Source: Manihot esculenta
Taxonomy: Eukaryota; Streptophyta; Magnoliopsida; Malpighiales; Euphorbiaceae
Assembly: GCF_001659605.2 (NCBI RefSeq)
Contig: NC_035164.2
Location: 18,570,000-18,633,999, forward strand
Direction of reading: 5' to 3'
DNA length: 64,000 bases
Below, piece after piece: positions 19,921 through 29,993 of the stretch. The translations under genes and the position numbers were made by a program. Each line of letters starts with the position of its first letter. The stretch's first letter is position 1. The notes beneath the pieces were generated by a model. It did no database searches. It saw only the letters and a list, made by a program, of their open reading frames with translations, and was not told where the DNA came from.

Positions 19921-21103
19921 GATCGGACCCGAGGGACCGAGGAGGCCATCAGTGTTAGCAGTTGCAGAGTCAGTTCAGCGTCTGCCAGAGGTGAGTAGAA
20001 CGAAACTAAATCTTTTATTTTACGAAATTCAAATGCCTAAAGCATGTTCATGCATCATGTTTATATGTAATAGGTTGATTGCACTAGTTACACGAATATG
20101 ACGCATTGCATTATTTACTGTTGATGTGGATGGACCAAGGTGACCCCAATAGCCCTAGATATGTTATGTTCATGAAGTCCTGAGGAGCCCGAAGGGCAGG
20201 CATAATGAAGTCCTGAGGAGCCCTAAGGGCCGGGCATAATGAAGTCCTGAGGAGCCCGAAGGGCCGGGCATAATGAAGTCCTGAGGAGCCCGAAGGGCCG
20301 GGCACCATGTTATGTTACAGACAGAGGGAGTTTTGGTGGTCATGTCCAATCCGTTATGTGAAATGTTTGTGCTGTGACGCATTTCATGAAAGCATGTAAT
20401 TAATGAACTGTTTTCTTTGTTTCTACTCACTGGGCTTTTTAGCTCACCCCTCTCCCCTAACCCCAGTTTTGCAGGTCAGAGGTAGTCCAGGAAGACGTCA
20501 AGGGTAAAAGTCTTGCTATAGTAATAGATTAGTACTTTTAGTGTGGACATGTATTATAAATTGATATAATGATTTGTAAGAGATTGGAATGCAAGTAAAG
20601 TAGAGTTATGTTTATGGATTAGTGCTGTGCTTGGCCCTAAGACTTGGTTAGTCCCTGTTTAGTACATAATGTATGTTATGTCAGATGTTGAGTTGTGTTT
20701 GAACTAAACTTGTGGCATGTGTTGTTTACCACGCTATGGTATTTGATGAGGACCCTAGTAGAAGTCTTATGTTGGTGGTTTGATGCATGCACAGGTTAGG
20801 TTCTAGTTCTTTGGATGTGATCCCAGCTTGATGTATGTTATGTTGACCCAGCTAGAGTTTTGATGAGGGCTCTAGTAGGGGGTTTTTTATGTTGCCAGCT
20901 ATGTCGCATATAGGTCAAGTTCGGTTTATACATCTTATGTTACAGTTTTTATTTTAAAGTTTTGATCATGTATGGGATTTGACCAGGTAATAGAAGGTAT
21001 GTTCGGCTTGCTACGGGTCCCGGCGGCCTTAAGCCGATCTGGATCATAACGCCGATAGCGGTTCGGGTCGTTACAGAGGAGTATCGATTTCCGGGTCGTT
21101 ACA
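19921..21103 (+). repeat. 5' LTR of C, 3' part only
   Basis: It starts abruptly at GATCGGACCC, exactly the first base after the conserved acceptor-like AG (24791-24792 in the 3' LTR), because M sits there. It contains the donor-like GTGAGT, a four-copy minisatellite and the pyrimidine-rich acceptor-like block. Its end is duplicated: GTCGTTACA occurs twice, 32 bp apart (ending 21075 and 21103), with a decayed primer-site-like GAGGAGTATC between. Confidence 0.85.
20172..20307 (+). repeat. Minisatellite in the C 5' LTR, four units
   Basis: The unit is about 34 bp and contains GAAGTCCTGAGGAGCCC and GGGCCGGGCA. Four copies are here, against two at 25044-25110 in the 3' LTR of the same element. 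The GAGCCC/GGGC parts can form hairpins. Confidence 0.9.
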
Positions 21104-21106
21104 GAG

Positions 21107-21117
21107 TGGTATCAGAG
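21107..21117 (+). promoter_or_regulatory. Primer binding site of C (tRNA-Met initiator)
   Basis: TGGTATCAGAG lies three bases after the LTR end at 21103. The twelfth base differs from A and B. Confidence 0.8.
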
Positions 21118-21142
21118 TTTTGGGCCTCATCAGTACGGTGTG

Positions 21143-21160
21143 TTGAGCAAAGATGCTCAA
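21143..21160 (+). promoter_or_regulatory. Leader stem-loop of C with compensatory change
   Basis: TTGAGC/GCTCAA flank the loop AAAGAT at the position of the A/B hairpin. The outer pair is T-A instead of C-G. The downstream leader (through about 21275) stays close to A and B although the coding part has decayed. Confidence 0.6.
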
Positions 21161-21419
21161 GGATTAGAGATATCCCACATTGGAAAGAGGTTGGTTTAGA
21201 TGTCATAGAAGGGCAAGCACAATAGGAAGAATCATGTCCACTAGGATAGGCTGTGGAGTCCTGTCTTGTATGATGATGTGAAATGCCATGATTTTATGCA
21301 TGTGCATTAATGTTATGTATGTTATGCTATGTATGTTGCAGGTTCATGTGTTTTCATATGAACCGTATGATGCTAATGATTGATTGTATGCTTGTGTGTT
21401 GTTCTTCAGAGGAGCCAGA

Positions 21420-22232
21420 ATGCGAGGCTTTCGTCGATCTGTGGAATCGACTGGAGTTCCATCTGAAAGGGAAGGTATGGACACCTTTCCCCCTGCTCTG
21501 CCAAGAGCGCAGTCGTGGGGAGTCAGCAGATGGGGAACATCAAGGGACCCTGGAAGGTCTTTTGATGTAAGCAGAGAAGGAATGGCTCCAAGAAGGATGT
21601 CAGCTAGTATGAGGGAAGTAGAGTTTGGTGTTCAGAGAAGGGATGTCAGTTTGGGAATCAGAGTGCCGGAAGAAGGTATGGGAGATTCTCAGGAGGATGC
21701 TCGGACTCAGAATTCCAGAATCTCGGGTTCAGGAGGGATTGATCCCTCCACTCTGAGTACAGCCTCCACGAAAAGCAAGAAGTGGGGCAGAGGCCTCAGA
21801 AGGTCGAAGAAGAAGTTCTGGAAGAATTTGAAGGCTAGTATGGGTTTTAGTGGCTCAAGCTCTGGCTCAGGCAGTTCAAGATGCATGAGGTGCGGAAGGC
21901 CGCACAAGGGAGTCTGTCTGATTGGGATTAATCTATGTTTTAGATGCGGTCAGGAAGGGCACATGGTACGTGAGTGTCCCATTGCGCCCTGGTTGGCACA
22001 GTCTCAATGGGCAACTTCAGGTAGAGTGGCTCAGCCAGCAGCTCCAGCCATGGTTCAGGTTAGTGGTCGAGGCAGAGGAAGAGGGTCAGCCTTTTCTTTT
22101 GAAGGTTCCCGTAGAGAAGGTCCGTCAGCTTTAGCTCGGATCTTCACCCAAGCTCAGCAGGAGGCAGACACATCGAACATGGTGGTGCCAGGTACGCTCA
22201 CTTTTGAATGTTCTGATGTGTATGTTTTGTGA
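21420..22232 (+). pseudogene. Gag remnant of C lacking the capsid-like core
   Basis: The frame starts at the ATG at 21420, aligned with the Gag start of A and B, and runs about 270 codons. The N-terminal basic part aligns, but the Pro/Tyr-rich segment and the whole Gag core are missing. The text jumps from an acidic stretch to the Lys-rich segment and the CCHC knuckle at residues 173-186 ([14 protein letters not shown]). It then enters the protease lead-in and stops at 22230-22232, just where A and B read DPGAS. A small indel has destroyed the catalytic site. It could at most make a nucleic-acid-binding fragment. Confidence 0.82.
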
Positions 22233-23280
22233 ACCCTGGAGTTTCTCTTTCTTTAGTTGCTCTAGGAGCCGTCGAGAGGTTGAGTTAATAGCTTCTGGGC
22301 TAGAGTGTTCTCTTTGGGTCAGTGGACCCAAGTGTGATCCATCTATGGCAGAGTCAGTCTGCCGGTCCAGTTCAGTCTCAGTTGAGGGTAGATGCCTTCC
22401 ACCCGACTTTGAGGTCCTAGACTTGACTGTCTGGACATCAATCGAGGGATGGATTGGTTTTTGCTCGTGGTGCTATCTTGGTCTGTAGAGACAAGGTAGT
22501 CAAGTTCAGAGGACAGGATGGGTCAGCGGTAGTCTGTTGAGGGAACACAGTAGGGATGCCTAGAGGTTTGATGTCAGCCTGTCAGGTTCGTAGGGTGCGT
22601 AGGAGGGGTTGTCAGAGGGTTCGAGTTCTTGTTGAGAGTTTAGCAGTCAGGTCGGGGAACTAGCCTCAGTGTTAGTTGTTAGAGAGAGTTCTTAGTTGTT
22701 TTCCCAGGCTAGTTGTCAGGTTTACCACCTGTCAGGGAGTTAGAGTTGAGCATAGGAGTGGTGTCTGGACCTAGAACCATTTCTATTCTCCCCTACAGGA
22801 TGGCACCAGCATAGAGAAAGGTAGTAGTCAGAGTAGAGGCGAGACTTGGTAGACAGGGGTTTTATCCGACCTAGTACCTCACCCTGGATTGTTCCAGTGT
22901 GGTGGTGGGAAAAGAAGGATGAATCCTTAAGACTTTGTAACACCTGTAGTTGACCAAGGTCACTACCAAGGGCAGGTATTCCCATGCAGGATGGATGATC
23001 TATTGGGACAGCTAGTAGGAGCTATTTGTTTTCCAAGATAGATCTGAAATCCGGGTACTACCTGTGAGAGGTAGAGTTAGTTTTGGGTTAGCAGTGAGAA
23101 GAAGCCAGTTAGTGAAGATGAAGAGAAAAGAGTAAGGATCAGAGAAGCGCAGCGGAAGCCAGTGGAGTTTAGGAGAAGGTTGGGTATTGCTAAGGTGTTT
23201 CTTTTGGGATAAGGTGTGCCTGGGAGACCCGGGAGTTCTTGCTCCAGCAGTATCTGTGTCTCTCTTTAGAGAAAGGTTTT
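22233..23280 (+). pseudogene. Fragmented Pol of C
   Basis: Short matches to Pol appear in several frames: protease (22290-22480), the linker before reverse transcriptase (22550-22760), the reverse transcriptase start (22790-23060) and then, after a deletion of about 4 kb relative to A, the last codons of the chromodomain tail (about 23215-23275). Stops and indels are frequent and no domain is complete. Confidence 0.75.
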
Positions 23281-23286
23281 TAGGTT

Positions 23287-23321
23287 TGCTTGCTTGTTTG
23301 CTTGCTTGTTTGCTTGCTTGA
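23287..23321 (+). repeat. TTGC microsatellite
   Basis: Alternating TTGC and TTGT units follow the end of the C pol remnant. Element F has a shorter, related tract on the minus strand (54626-54652). Confidence 0.8.
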
Positions 23322-23353
23322 TGTTATGTTTTGAGAATGCCAGTTTGTTTGTG

Positions 23354-23391
23354 GAACATTCAGGGACGAATGTTCTTAAAAGGGGGAAGAA
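23354..23391 (+). promoter_or_regulatory. Mutated hairpin and polypurine tract of C
   Basis: GAACATTCA and CGAATGTTC are the hairpin arms with one mismatch. The purine run AAAAGGGGGAAGAA (23378-23391) abuts the 3' LTR. Confidence 0.75.
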
Positions 23392-25908
23392 TGTAATACC
23401 CGGCTAGATTCCGGCATCGGAATCCCTACCTTCCGGCGGAATCTCCATTGGAATCTGGAATTCTGAAGATGCCAGAGGCTTCTAGAGGGGTAAAATGTGT
23501 TTTCTAAAATATTTTTACTGATTTTATGGTTTTAAATGGAAAGGAATTGAGTTTTGAAAAGAAAAGACCAAGGAGCCGTTTGCCAGGTTCGGCCGCCGTA
23601 AGTGAAGTTCGGCCGCCGAACATGCATGAGTTTAGGGGGCACGTTAGGCTACCGAAGGTCGTGGACCAGGCCACCTATAAAGAGCCCTCAGATCGGAAAT
23701 GGGCGAGTTTTCTCCCCATTCTCGAGCTCAGGTGGGTCTTTGCCTTCCTTTGGTCATTTTCATGTTTTCTCTACCCATCCCTCAAGTTTTCATGAGTTCT
23801 ACCCTTGTGTTTGAAGATTTGAAGCTTTAATAGGAGTTTTGGGAGCTTGGAGGCTTTTGGAGCTTGGATCCTCCACACCTCCGAGTTAGGGATCGCACCA
23901 CCCCTCGATCTTCAAGAGGTAAGTGTAGATCTTTGCTTCCTTTGTGTTTAATGAAGTTTTAAGTAAGTTTATTGGAGTTTTAATGGTTGAGTATGGGTAG
24001 ATATGCATGTTTAAGTTTATGTGGGTTTTATGCCCAATTTATACTTATGTCTGTTTATGTATGTTTATGTGATGTTATGTTGAAGGTTTAAGCTAGTTTA
24101 TGCATATGGGAGAGTGTATGCATGTTTGGGAGAGAGCAAGTGAGGTGTTGTGTAGTTTTGATGGTTTTGGCTTATGTGGGTCATAAGCTCTCTATGCATG
24201 CTTTATGATGTTCTTTATTGGAGTTTAAGCTTGTTTAAACTCCTTTGTGCATGGTTAAGGGTTTATGCATGTTTTGGTAAGGTTGGGTGCTTGTTTTGGG
24301 GTGTTTGGAAGGTTTGGGAAGCTTGAATGCATAAGAGGCTGAGTTCTGGATGAACTCAGGTTCGGCCGCCGAAGGTAGTTTCGGCCGCCGAACCTGCCTA
24401 TGGATGCATGGATTGGCCGCCTAACCTTGCCCCCGAAAGTTGAGTTTTGGCTTGAAAGCAGACTTTCGGCCGTCGAAGGAAGGTTCGGCCGCCGAAGGAA
24501 GGTTCGGCCGCCGAAGGAAGGTTCAGCCGCCGAAGGAAGGTTCGGCCGCCGAAAGTGCCTGACTTTCGTCTCTGGAGAGGGACTTTCGGCCGCCGAAGGT
24601 GCCACCGAAAGTGCCCGAGTTTCGTCTCTGGAGGAAGGGTTCGGCCACCGAAGGTGCCGCCGAAAGTGCCCTGTCCAGCCTTTTCATGGTTGTTTTCTAT
24701 GCATGTTTAAGTGATGTTTTAGGGGGTTTTTGCGTAGTTGTTTATGAGTTGTTAGAGTGTGTTTGGCACCTCATTCGAGTCCACCTGTGTAGGATCGGAC
24801 CCGAGGGACCGAGGAGGCCATCAGTGTTAGCAGTTGCAGAGTCAGTTCAGCGTCTGCCAGAGGTGAGTAGAACGAAACTAAATCTTTTATTTTACGAAAT
24901 TCAAATGCCTAAAGCATGTTCATGCATCATGTTTATATGTAATAGGTTGATTGCACTAGTTACACGAATATGACGCATTGCATTATTTACTGTTGATGTG
25001 GATGGACCAAGGCGACCCCAATAGCCCTAGATATGTTATGTTAATGAAGTCCTGAGGAGCCCGAAGGGCCGGGCATAATGAAGTCCTGAGGAGCCCGAAG
25101 GGCCGGGCACCATGTTATGTTATAGACGGAGGGAGTTTTGGTGGTCATGTCCAATCCGTTATGTGAAATGTTTGTGCTGTGACGCATTTCATGAAAGCAT
25201 GTAATTAATGAACTGTTTTCTTTGTTTCTACTCACTGGGCTTTTTAGCTCACCCCTCTCCCCTAACCCCAGTTTTGCAGGGCAGAGGTAGTCCAAGAAGA
25301 CGTCAAGGGTAAAAGTCTTGCTATAGTAATAGATTAGTACTTTTAGTGTGGACATGTATTATAAATTGATATAATGATTTGTAAGAGATTGGAATGCAAG
25401 TAAAGTAGAGTTATGTTTATGGATTAGTGCTGTGCTTGGCCCTAATACTTGGTTAGTCCCTGTTTAGTACATGATGTATGTTATGTCAGATGTTGAGTTG
25501 TGTTTGAACTAAACTTGTGGCATGTGTTGTTTACCACGCTATGGTATTTGATGAGGACCCTAGTAGAAGTCTTATGTTGGTGGTTTGATGCATGCACAGG
25601 TTAGGTTCTAGTTCTTTGGATGTGATCCCAGCTTGATGTATGTTATGTTGACCCAACTAGAGTTTCGATGAGGGCTCTAGTAGGGGGTTCTTTATGTTGC
25701 CAGCTATGTCGCATACAGGTCAAGCTCGGTCTATACATCTTATGTTACAGTTTTTATGTTAAAGTTTTGATCATCTATGGGATTTGACCAGGTAATAAGA
25801 GGTATGTTCGGCTTGCTACGGGTCCCAGCGGCCTTAAGCCGATCTGGATCCTAGTGCCGGTAGCGGTTCGGGCCGTTACAGAGGAGTATCGGTTTCCGGG
25901 TCGTTACA
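23392..25908 (+). repeat. 3' LTR of C
   Basis: It is 2,517 bp long, from TGTAATACCCGG to CGTTACA. It contains TATAAAG at 23676, a donor-like GTAAGT at 23919, thirteen-mer copies at about 23587-23615 and 24360-24665, an exon-like block 24793-24862 bounded by AG and GTGAGT, a two-copy minisatellite (25044-25110), an acceptor-like site at 25278 and the same 32-bp terminal duplication as its 5' LTR. The sequence after 25908 is an unrelated Athila-type LTR. Confidence 0.9.
23676..23682 (+). promoter_or_regulatory. TATA box of LTR C
   Basis: TATAAAG within CACCTATAAAGAGCCC is a stronger match than in LTR1-3. Confidence 0.5.
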
Positions 25909-26204
25909 CGATTCTTCAACTAGATCTTTCTCATTATTGAAATCTCTTTATTTTTATTATTTGTTTTCTTTTATTGCTTTCAGGTTTAGATCAATTCAAT
26001 CAATATCAAAACCCCCCTTTTTACTTTACTTGCACTTTATTTTCATTTTGCTTTAAGTTTCTTTGCTTTCAGTTAATTCTCTTGGTCTTGACAAGGAAGA
26101 TAGGTAAGTTTTCAATTCCCTGTGGATTCGATCCTTTCACCACTATCTGCAGTAGTAATATTGTTGATAACTGAAAATGTTATTTTTGACCGGTTTCGAC
26201 AACC
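25909..26204 (+). mobile_element. Athila-type LTR 3' end fragment, plus strand
   Basis: This matches the last 300 bases of the LTRs J and H, including the TTCAGTT-rich part and the block GACCGGTTTCGACAACCGC, but it lacks the final GAGTCA. It was probably cut by insertion of C on its left and by a rearrangement on its right. Confidence 0.75.
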
Positions 26205-26671
26205 GCACAGTCAGTGCATCTTCTAGTGATTTGGCTTCTTCAATGAGGAAAGGAATTCTTGAAGATTTGAATTTCAAACTGCTCTGCACTTTTCTTATTT
26301 GCAACTTTCATTATTTGACACTTTCCTTATTTAGCTGAATCTTGAATTTTGAGTGTTCTTGGAGATTTGAAATTTCAATTTCAAATTACTTTCCTTGTTT
26401 GGCTCCTTTCAAAGTGATTTGCCCTTACCTTGAAGTACTTAATTCAGCCTTTTGCAATTTAATCTTACTTGAAAAAGTCACCAACATTTTGATGTGAAAG
26501 TACATATTTTCAGTTGGTCACCTGTCCAAGTGGCTACTAGCTCTGTTCATAGTCTTTCAACCATTGGAATAGTTTAAAATTTGTGCTTTGAAGTCTAAGC
26601 CTTTTCCGAATTTCCTATCTCAATGGATTTGGGCAAACCATCACCAATTGCTAAAACAAGTCATATTAAGT
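26205..26671 (-). mobile_element. Athila-type LTR and 3' untranslated debris, minus strand
   Basis: 26205-26400 resembles, in minus orientation, the middle of an H-type LTR (AAATTTCAAATC-like words). 26400-26671 resembles the untranslated region next to the polypurine tract seen at 28550-28830. Nothing is coding. It is the left flank of LTR D1. Confidence 0.6.
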
Positions 26672-28280
26672 TGACTCGCGGTTGTCGAAACCGGTCAAAA
26701 ATAACCTTTTCGATTATCAACAATATTACTACTGTAGATAGTGGTAAAGGATCGAATCCACAGATAATTGAAAACTTTTCTATTTTTCTTGACAAGACCA
26801 AGAGAATTGACCGAATGAGAAACTGAAAGCAAGTAACTGAAAGCAGAATAAAAATAAAGTGCAATAAAATTAAAATGGGAGGTTTTGAGATTGATTTGAT
26901 TAAGCAACTACTGAAAGCAATTAAATAAGCAAATAATAAAATAAAAGGGAAATCAATAATGAGAAAGGTCTAGTTGAAGAGTTGGATCCACTTTAGTTGT
27001 TTGGATTGATCATTGAAACTTATGTTCTTGTGATTGATTCAATAGATTAGTTATGGAGATGGAAAACGCTTCTCACCACCATGTCTCTCCTTATGATTAA
27101 ACCAATTAGGGAACGTCCTCTAATTAATTACTAATTAACAAATTGCCAAGGAGCGTCCTTGGGCCTTAGGCATCGAACAATTGTTAATTGCATAAAGAAA
27201 TAGAGAGATCCAATCCTAGCTACTCAAACGTATGAGATGTTGCTAGATCATATAATTTCTCAGTTATTACACCAAGTGTTCTTATGTTTGAACAATTCAA
27301 GCAATTACGGACTTAAAATTATCCAAACTAACAATTAATTACCTTGCAATCAAGAATCAAGTGGCCAATTTGATCAAAACAACAAAGTAATAATAGATTC
27401 AAGCACCAAATTGTATGAATATTGAACAAACCAAAGACAAACAGTTTATGTTCAGATCTCACAATCCATTAAACAACTTTAGTTTCAACCAATCTTCAAC
27501 TAGAATAAAAGATTTCAGCCACTCATGGCTGAACCAAAACCAAAATAAAAGAAAAGAAGAAAGGTAGAAAAAGAGAGGAGAGGTGGAGGTCGACCTTGTG
27601 CAAGGTGAGGTGTGAAGATGTTCTAAAGAAGATCCAAAGTAATTCTCGGCTGGTTAAGAGCTTCTTAAATAGGATTAGAGGCTGACCTTGCTGCCCTAGA
27701 GGTACTTGCTGCCCAAGTTGTGTCTGAAAAGGAAAGAATCGCGTTGCAAATTATTCAAAAGGAAAGAGGCGCGCGACATGCACTGCAGAAGGAAGGTGGG
27801 GCGCGCGGATGCTCTTCAGAGGGAAAGTGAGGCGCGCGGTCATGAATGTGCAGAAGTGAAAAGATATTTGTTCAGTCTTTCCTCTTTAGGTGGAGCCTTC
27901 GTTTGAATTTTGAATGCTGAATGCAGAAGAGGCAAGTGCGTCTTCTTGAGATCTTGCTGCGTAAATAGGAAGATCTGACTGCTGCAGTGTGTGCACATCT
28001 TTGAACAAGGAAAAAAAGATCTGCGATTTGAGTTTCAAATAATCTTATGACTGAGCTTTTCTTATTTGCTTTTGCTTCTGCACTTTCCTTATTTGAAAAC
28101 TTTCCTTTTTTGGCACTTTCCATATTTGACACTTTTTGGCAGTTTTAAGAGCATTTTCTTCAGATTGTCTCTTTACACCTAATATCTGCAAAACTTGATT
28201 AAAACCACAAAATTAAGCAGAAAAGATGTAAATAAACATCAAGAATATAATGATAAAATGAACTAAAATATGCTCTATCA
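26672..28280 (-). repeat. LTR D1
   Basis: This is a 1,609-bp minus-strand LTR, the 3' LTR of the internal-1 unit. Its right end abuts the polypurine tract (28281-28295, minus strand AGGTGTGGGGGTATT). It includes a GCGCGC-rich degenerate repeat (about 27735-27860). Confidence 0.88.
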
Positions 28281-29381
28281 AATACCCCCACACCTAGCTT
28301 TTTGCTTGTCCTCAAGCAAATAAATATAGTCAAACAAGCTTTCTTTGCTACTTGATCCTTATTTCCACTTAACCTCTTACTCTAAATACCTATTTTGAAT
28401 CATTGCAGTGAAGAATATATGCATCAAGATTACTCACCTTCTTTCCTTGTTTCCCTTTACTTACCATGGCTAGGATTTGTTTTACTCAAGAGAGAGATTA
28501 CACATGCACATGTTCCTGTTTAGTTAAGACTTTTTCTAGCTTTCAAAGTGACTTGCCCTTACCTTGAAGTACTTTATTCAGCCTTTTGCACATTAGTCTT
28601 GCTTGAAAAAGTCACCAACCTTTTGACGTGAAGGTACATATTGGTGATACCCACCCCCAGTTACTCAGTTGGTCACCTGTCCAAGTGGCTACTAGCTCTG
28701 TTCATAGTCTTTCAACCATTGGAACAATTTTCAATTTGTGCTCATGAAGTCTAAGCCTTTGCTGAATTTCTTTGATCAATGCATTGGGAAAATCAACACC
28801 AATTGCTAAATCAAGTCATGTTAAGTTCATTCACACAATTTTCAATTCATCCTCTCTAATGAGTGTCATCAATACATTTTTCACCATGGCAAGCTCAAAA
28901 ATTCAATTCAAAAGGCAATTCTCAAACATGAATATAATTCACTGCAATTGATTCAACATAAGTTTAAAGAGTCATCACATCAATGGGGTCATGGAAAGAA
29001 AAGTTCATTCAACATAGTCCATTAGTTTGAGTAGAGCAAATAAAAAAGAAGAAGATTGTGGTTGTGTGTTATTGAAAGCAAAAACTGAAAACAAACTGAA
29101 AGGAAAAATGGCATAAATTGAAGAGAAAAAAAGAAAAAAAATCACAAACTGAAAGGAAAAAAGAGAAAAAATTTCGTAAAACTGAAAGAAGAAGAAGAAG
29201 AAGAAGAAGAAGAAGAAGAAGAAGAAGAAGAAGAAGAAGAAGAAGAAGAAAGAGAAGAAGAAGAAGTTCAGAGATATGCACCTCCACACCTAATTCATGC
29301 ATTGTCCTCAATGTATAAGAAAATAAAAGAGGAAAGGAAACTGAGTACTCCCCTGGGGTGTGGTGTGCATGGTGTGATTCC
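28281..29381 (-). other. 3' untranslated part of internal 1
   Basis: It holds the polypurine tract at its low-coordinate end, then about 1.1 kb without a credible ORF. The sequence is shared with internal 2 and H (words such as GGGGTGGGTATCACC on the minus strand). A purine-rich stretch is present, including the GAA microsatellite. I see no gene here. Confidence 0.75.
29186..29267 (+). repeat. GAA microsatellite
   Basis: About 21 uninterrupted GAA units are followed by an interrupted tail. The homologous place in H has only a few CTT units, so this is a local expansion. The open frames through it are compositional. Confidence 0.95.
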
Positions 29382-29942
29382 TTAGGCTAACTGAGATGGA
29401 TGATGTAGTGGAATTTCTTCCACTACTTGCACTGCAGATCCTTCATAGAAAGGTTTCAGGCAATGGCCATTCACCTTGAAGATTTTTCCTGTCTTTATGC
29501 TGCGTATGTCTACAGCTCCATGGGGATAAGCATGCTCTACAATGAATGGTCCAATCCACCTAGACCGTAGCTTTCCTGGAAACAATTTTAAACGAGAGTC
29601 AAAGATTAAGACTTTATCACCAACCTCAAATTGTTTTCTTGAAATCTGACTGTCATGGGAGGCTTTGGTTTTTGCTTTGTAGTTCCAAGAAGTCTCATAT
29701 GCATCTCGTCTTATCTCCTCTAGCTCTTGCAGTTGCAACTTGCGATGGTGTTCAGCTTCCTTAAGGTCCATGTTGCAATTCTTTATGGCCCAATAGCTCT
29801 TGCAGTTGCACCTTGCAGGTGCTTCTGCGCAGAGGTGGTCTTCAGGTGCAGAATCGGGCGTGACTTGCTTGTTTAGTCTCCTGATTGTGCGCTCAATTTC
29901 CGGATCACAAGGCAGAGTTTCCCTACGTTCAGATCTAGTCAT
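29382..29942 (-). pseudogene. Gag N-terminus fused to integrase C-terminus (Athila-type)
   Basis: This open frame of 186 codons starts 29 bases after the primer site. Its first 24 residues ([21 protein letters not shown]) look like the beginning of Athila Gag. After a short linker the frame reads as the end of an Athila integrase: the [10 protein letters not shown] segment, an Arg/Glu-rich helix, then [21 protein letters not shown] and a GPF motif typical of the C-terminal DNA-binding domain. About three quarters of Gag-Pol is missing between the two parts. It keeps an open frame and its own start and stop, so a small protein is possible. More probably it is a deletion derivative mobilised in trans. 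Confidence 0.75.
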
Positions 29943-29970
29943 GAAAGAAAAACAGATTAGTTAAATCAAT

Positions 29971-29988
29971 TCTCCGGCAACGGTGCCA
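29971..29988 (-). promoter_or_regulatory. Primer binding site of internal 1 (tRNA-Asp type)
   Basis: On the minus strand it reads TGGCACCGTTGCCGGAGA, a slightly mutated match to the tRNA-Asp 3' end, five bases from LTR D2. Confidence 0.8.
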
Positions 29989-29993
29989 ATTTT

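Larger units (their letters stand above)
19921..25908 (+). mobile_element. Element C: decayed Tekay-type retrotransposon
   Basis: A partial 5' LTR (19921-21103), short internal region (21104-23391) and full 3' LTR (23392-25908) are all on the plus strand. The LTRs agree closely where both exist, but the internal region has lost the Gag core, most of reverse transcriptase, RNase H and nearly all of integrase. Such a large loss beside well-matched LTRs suggests either that the copy moved in trans after the deletions or that its LTRs were homogenised. Confidence 0.88.

Noticed and set aside
20111..20430. CRISPR-like repeat pattern on the minus strand
   Set aside because: The units are directly adjacent 34-mers without unique spacers, lie inside an LTR and have no cas genes. 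It is a minisatellite.
29005..29318. Poly-Leu, poly-Phe and Lys/Arg-rich open frames
   Set aside because: They are produced by the GAA microsatellite and the purine-rich tail, which the homologous element H lacks.
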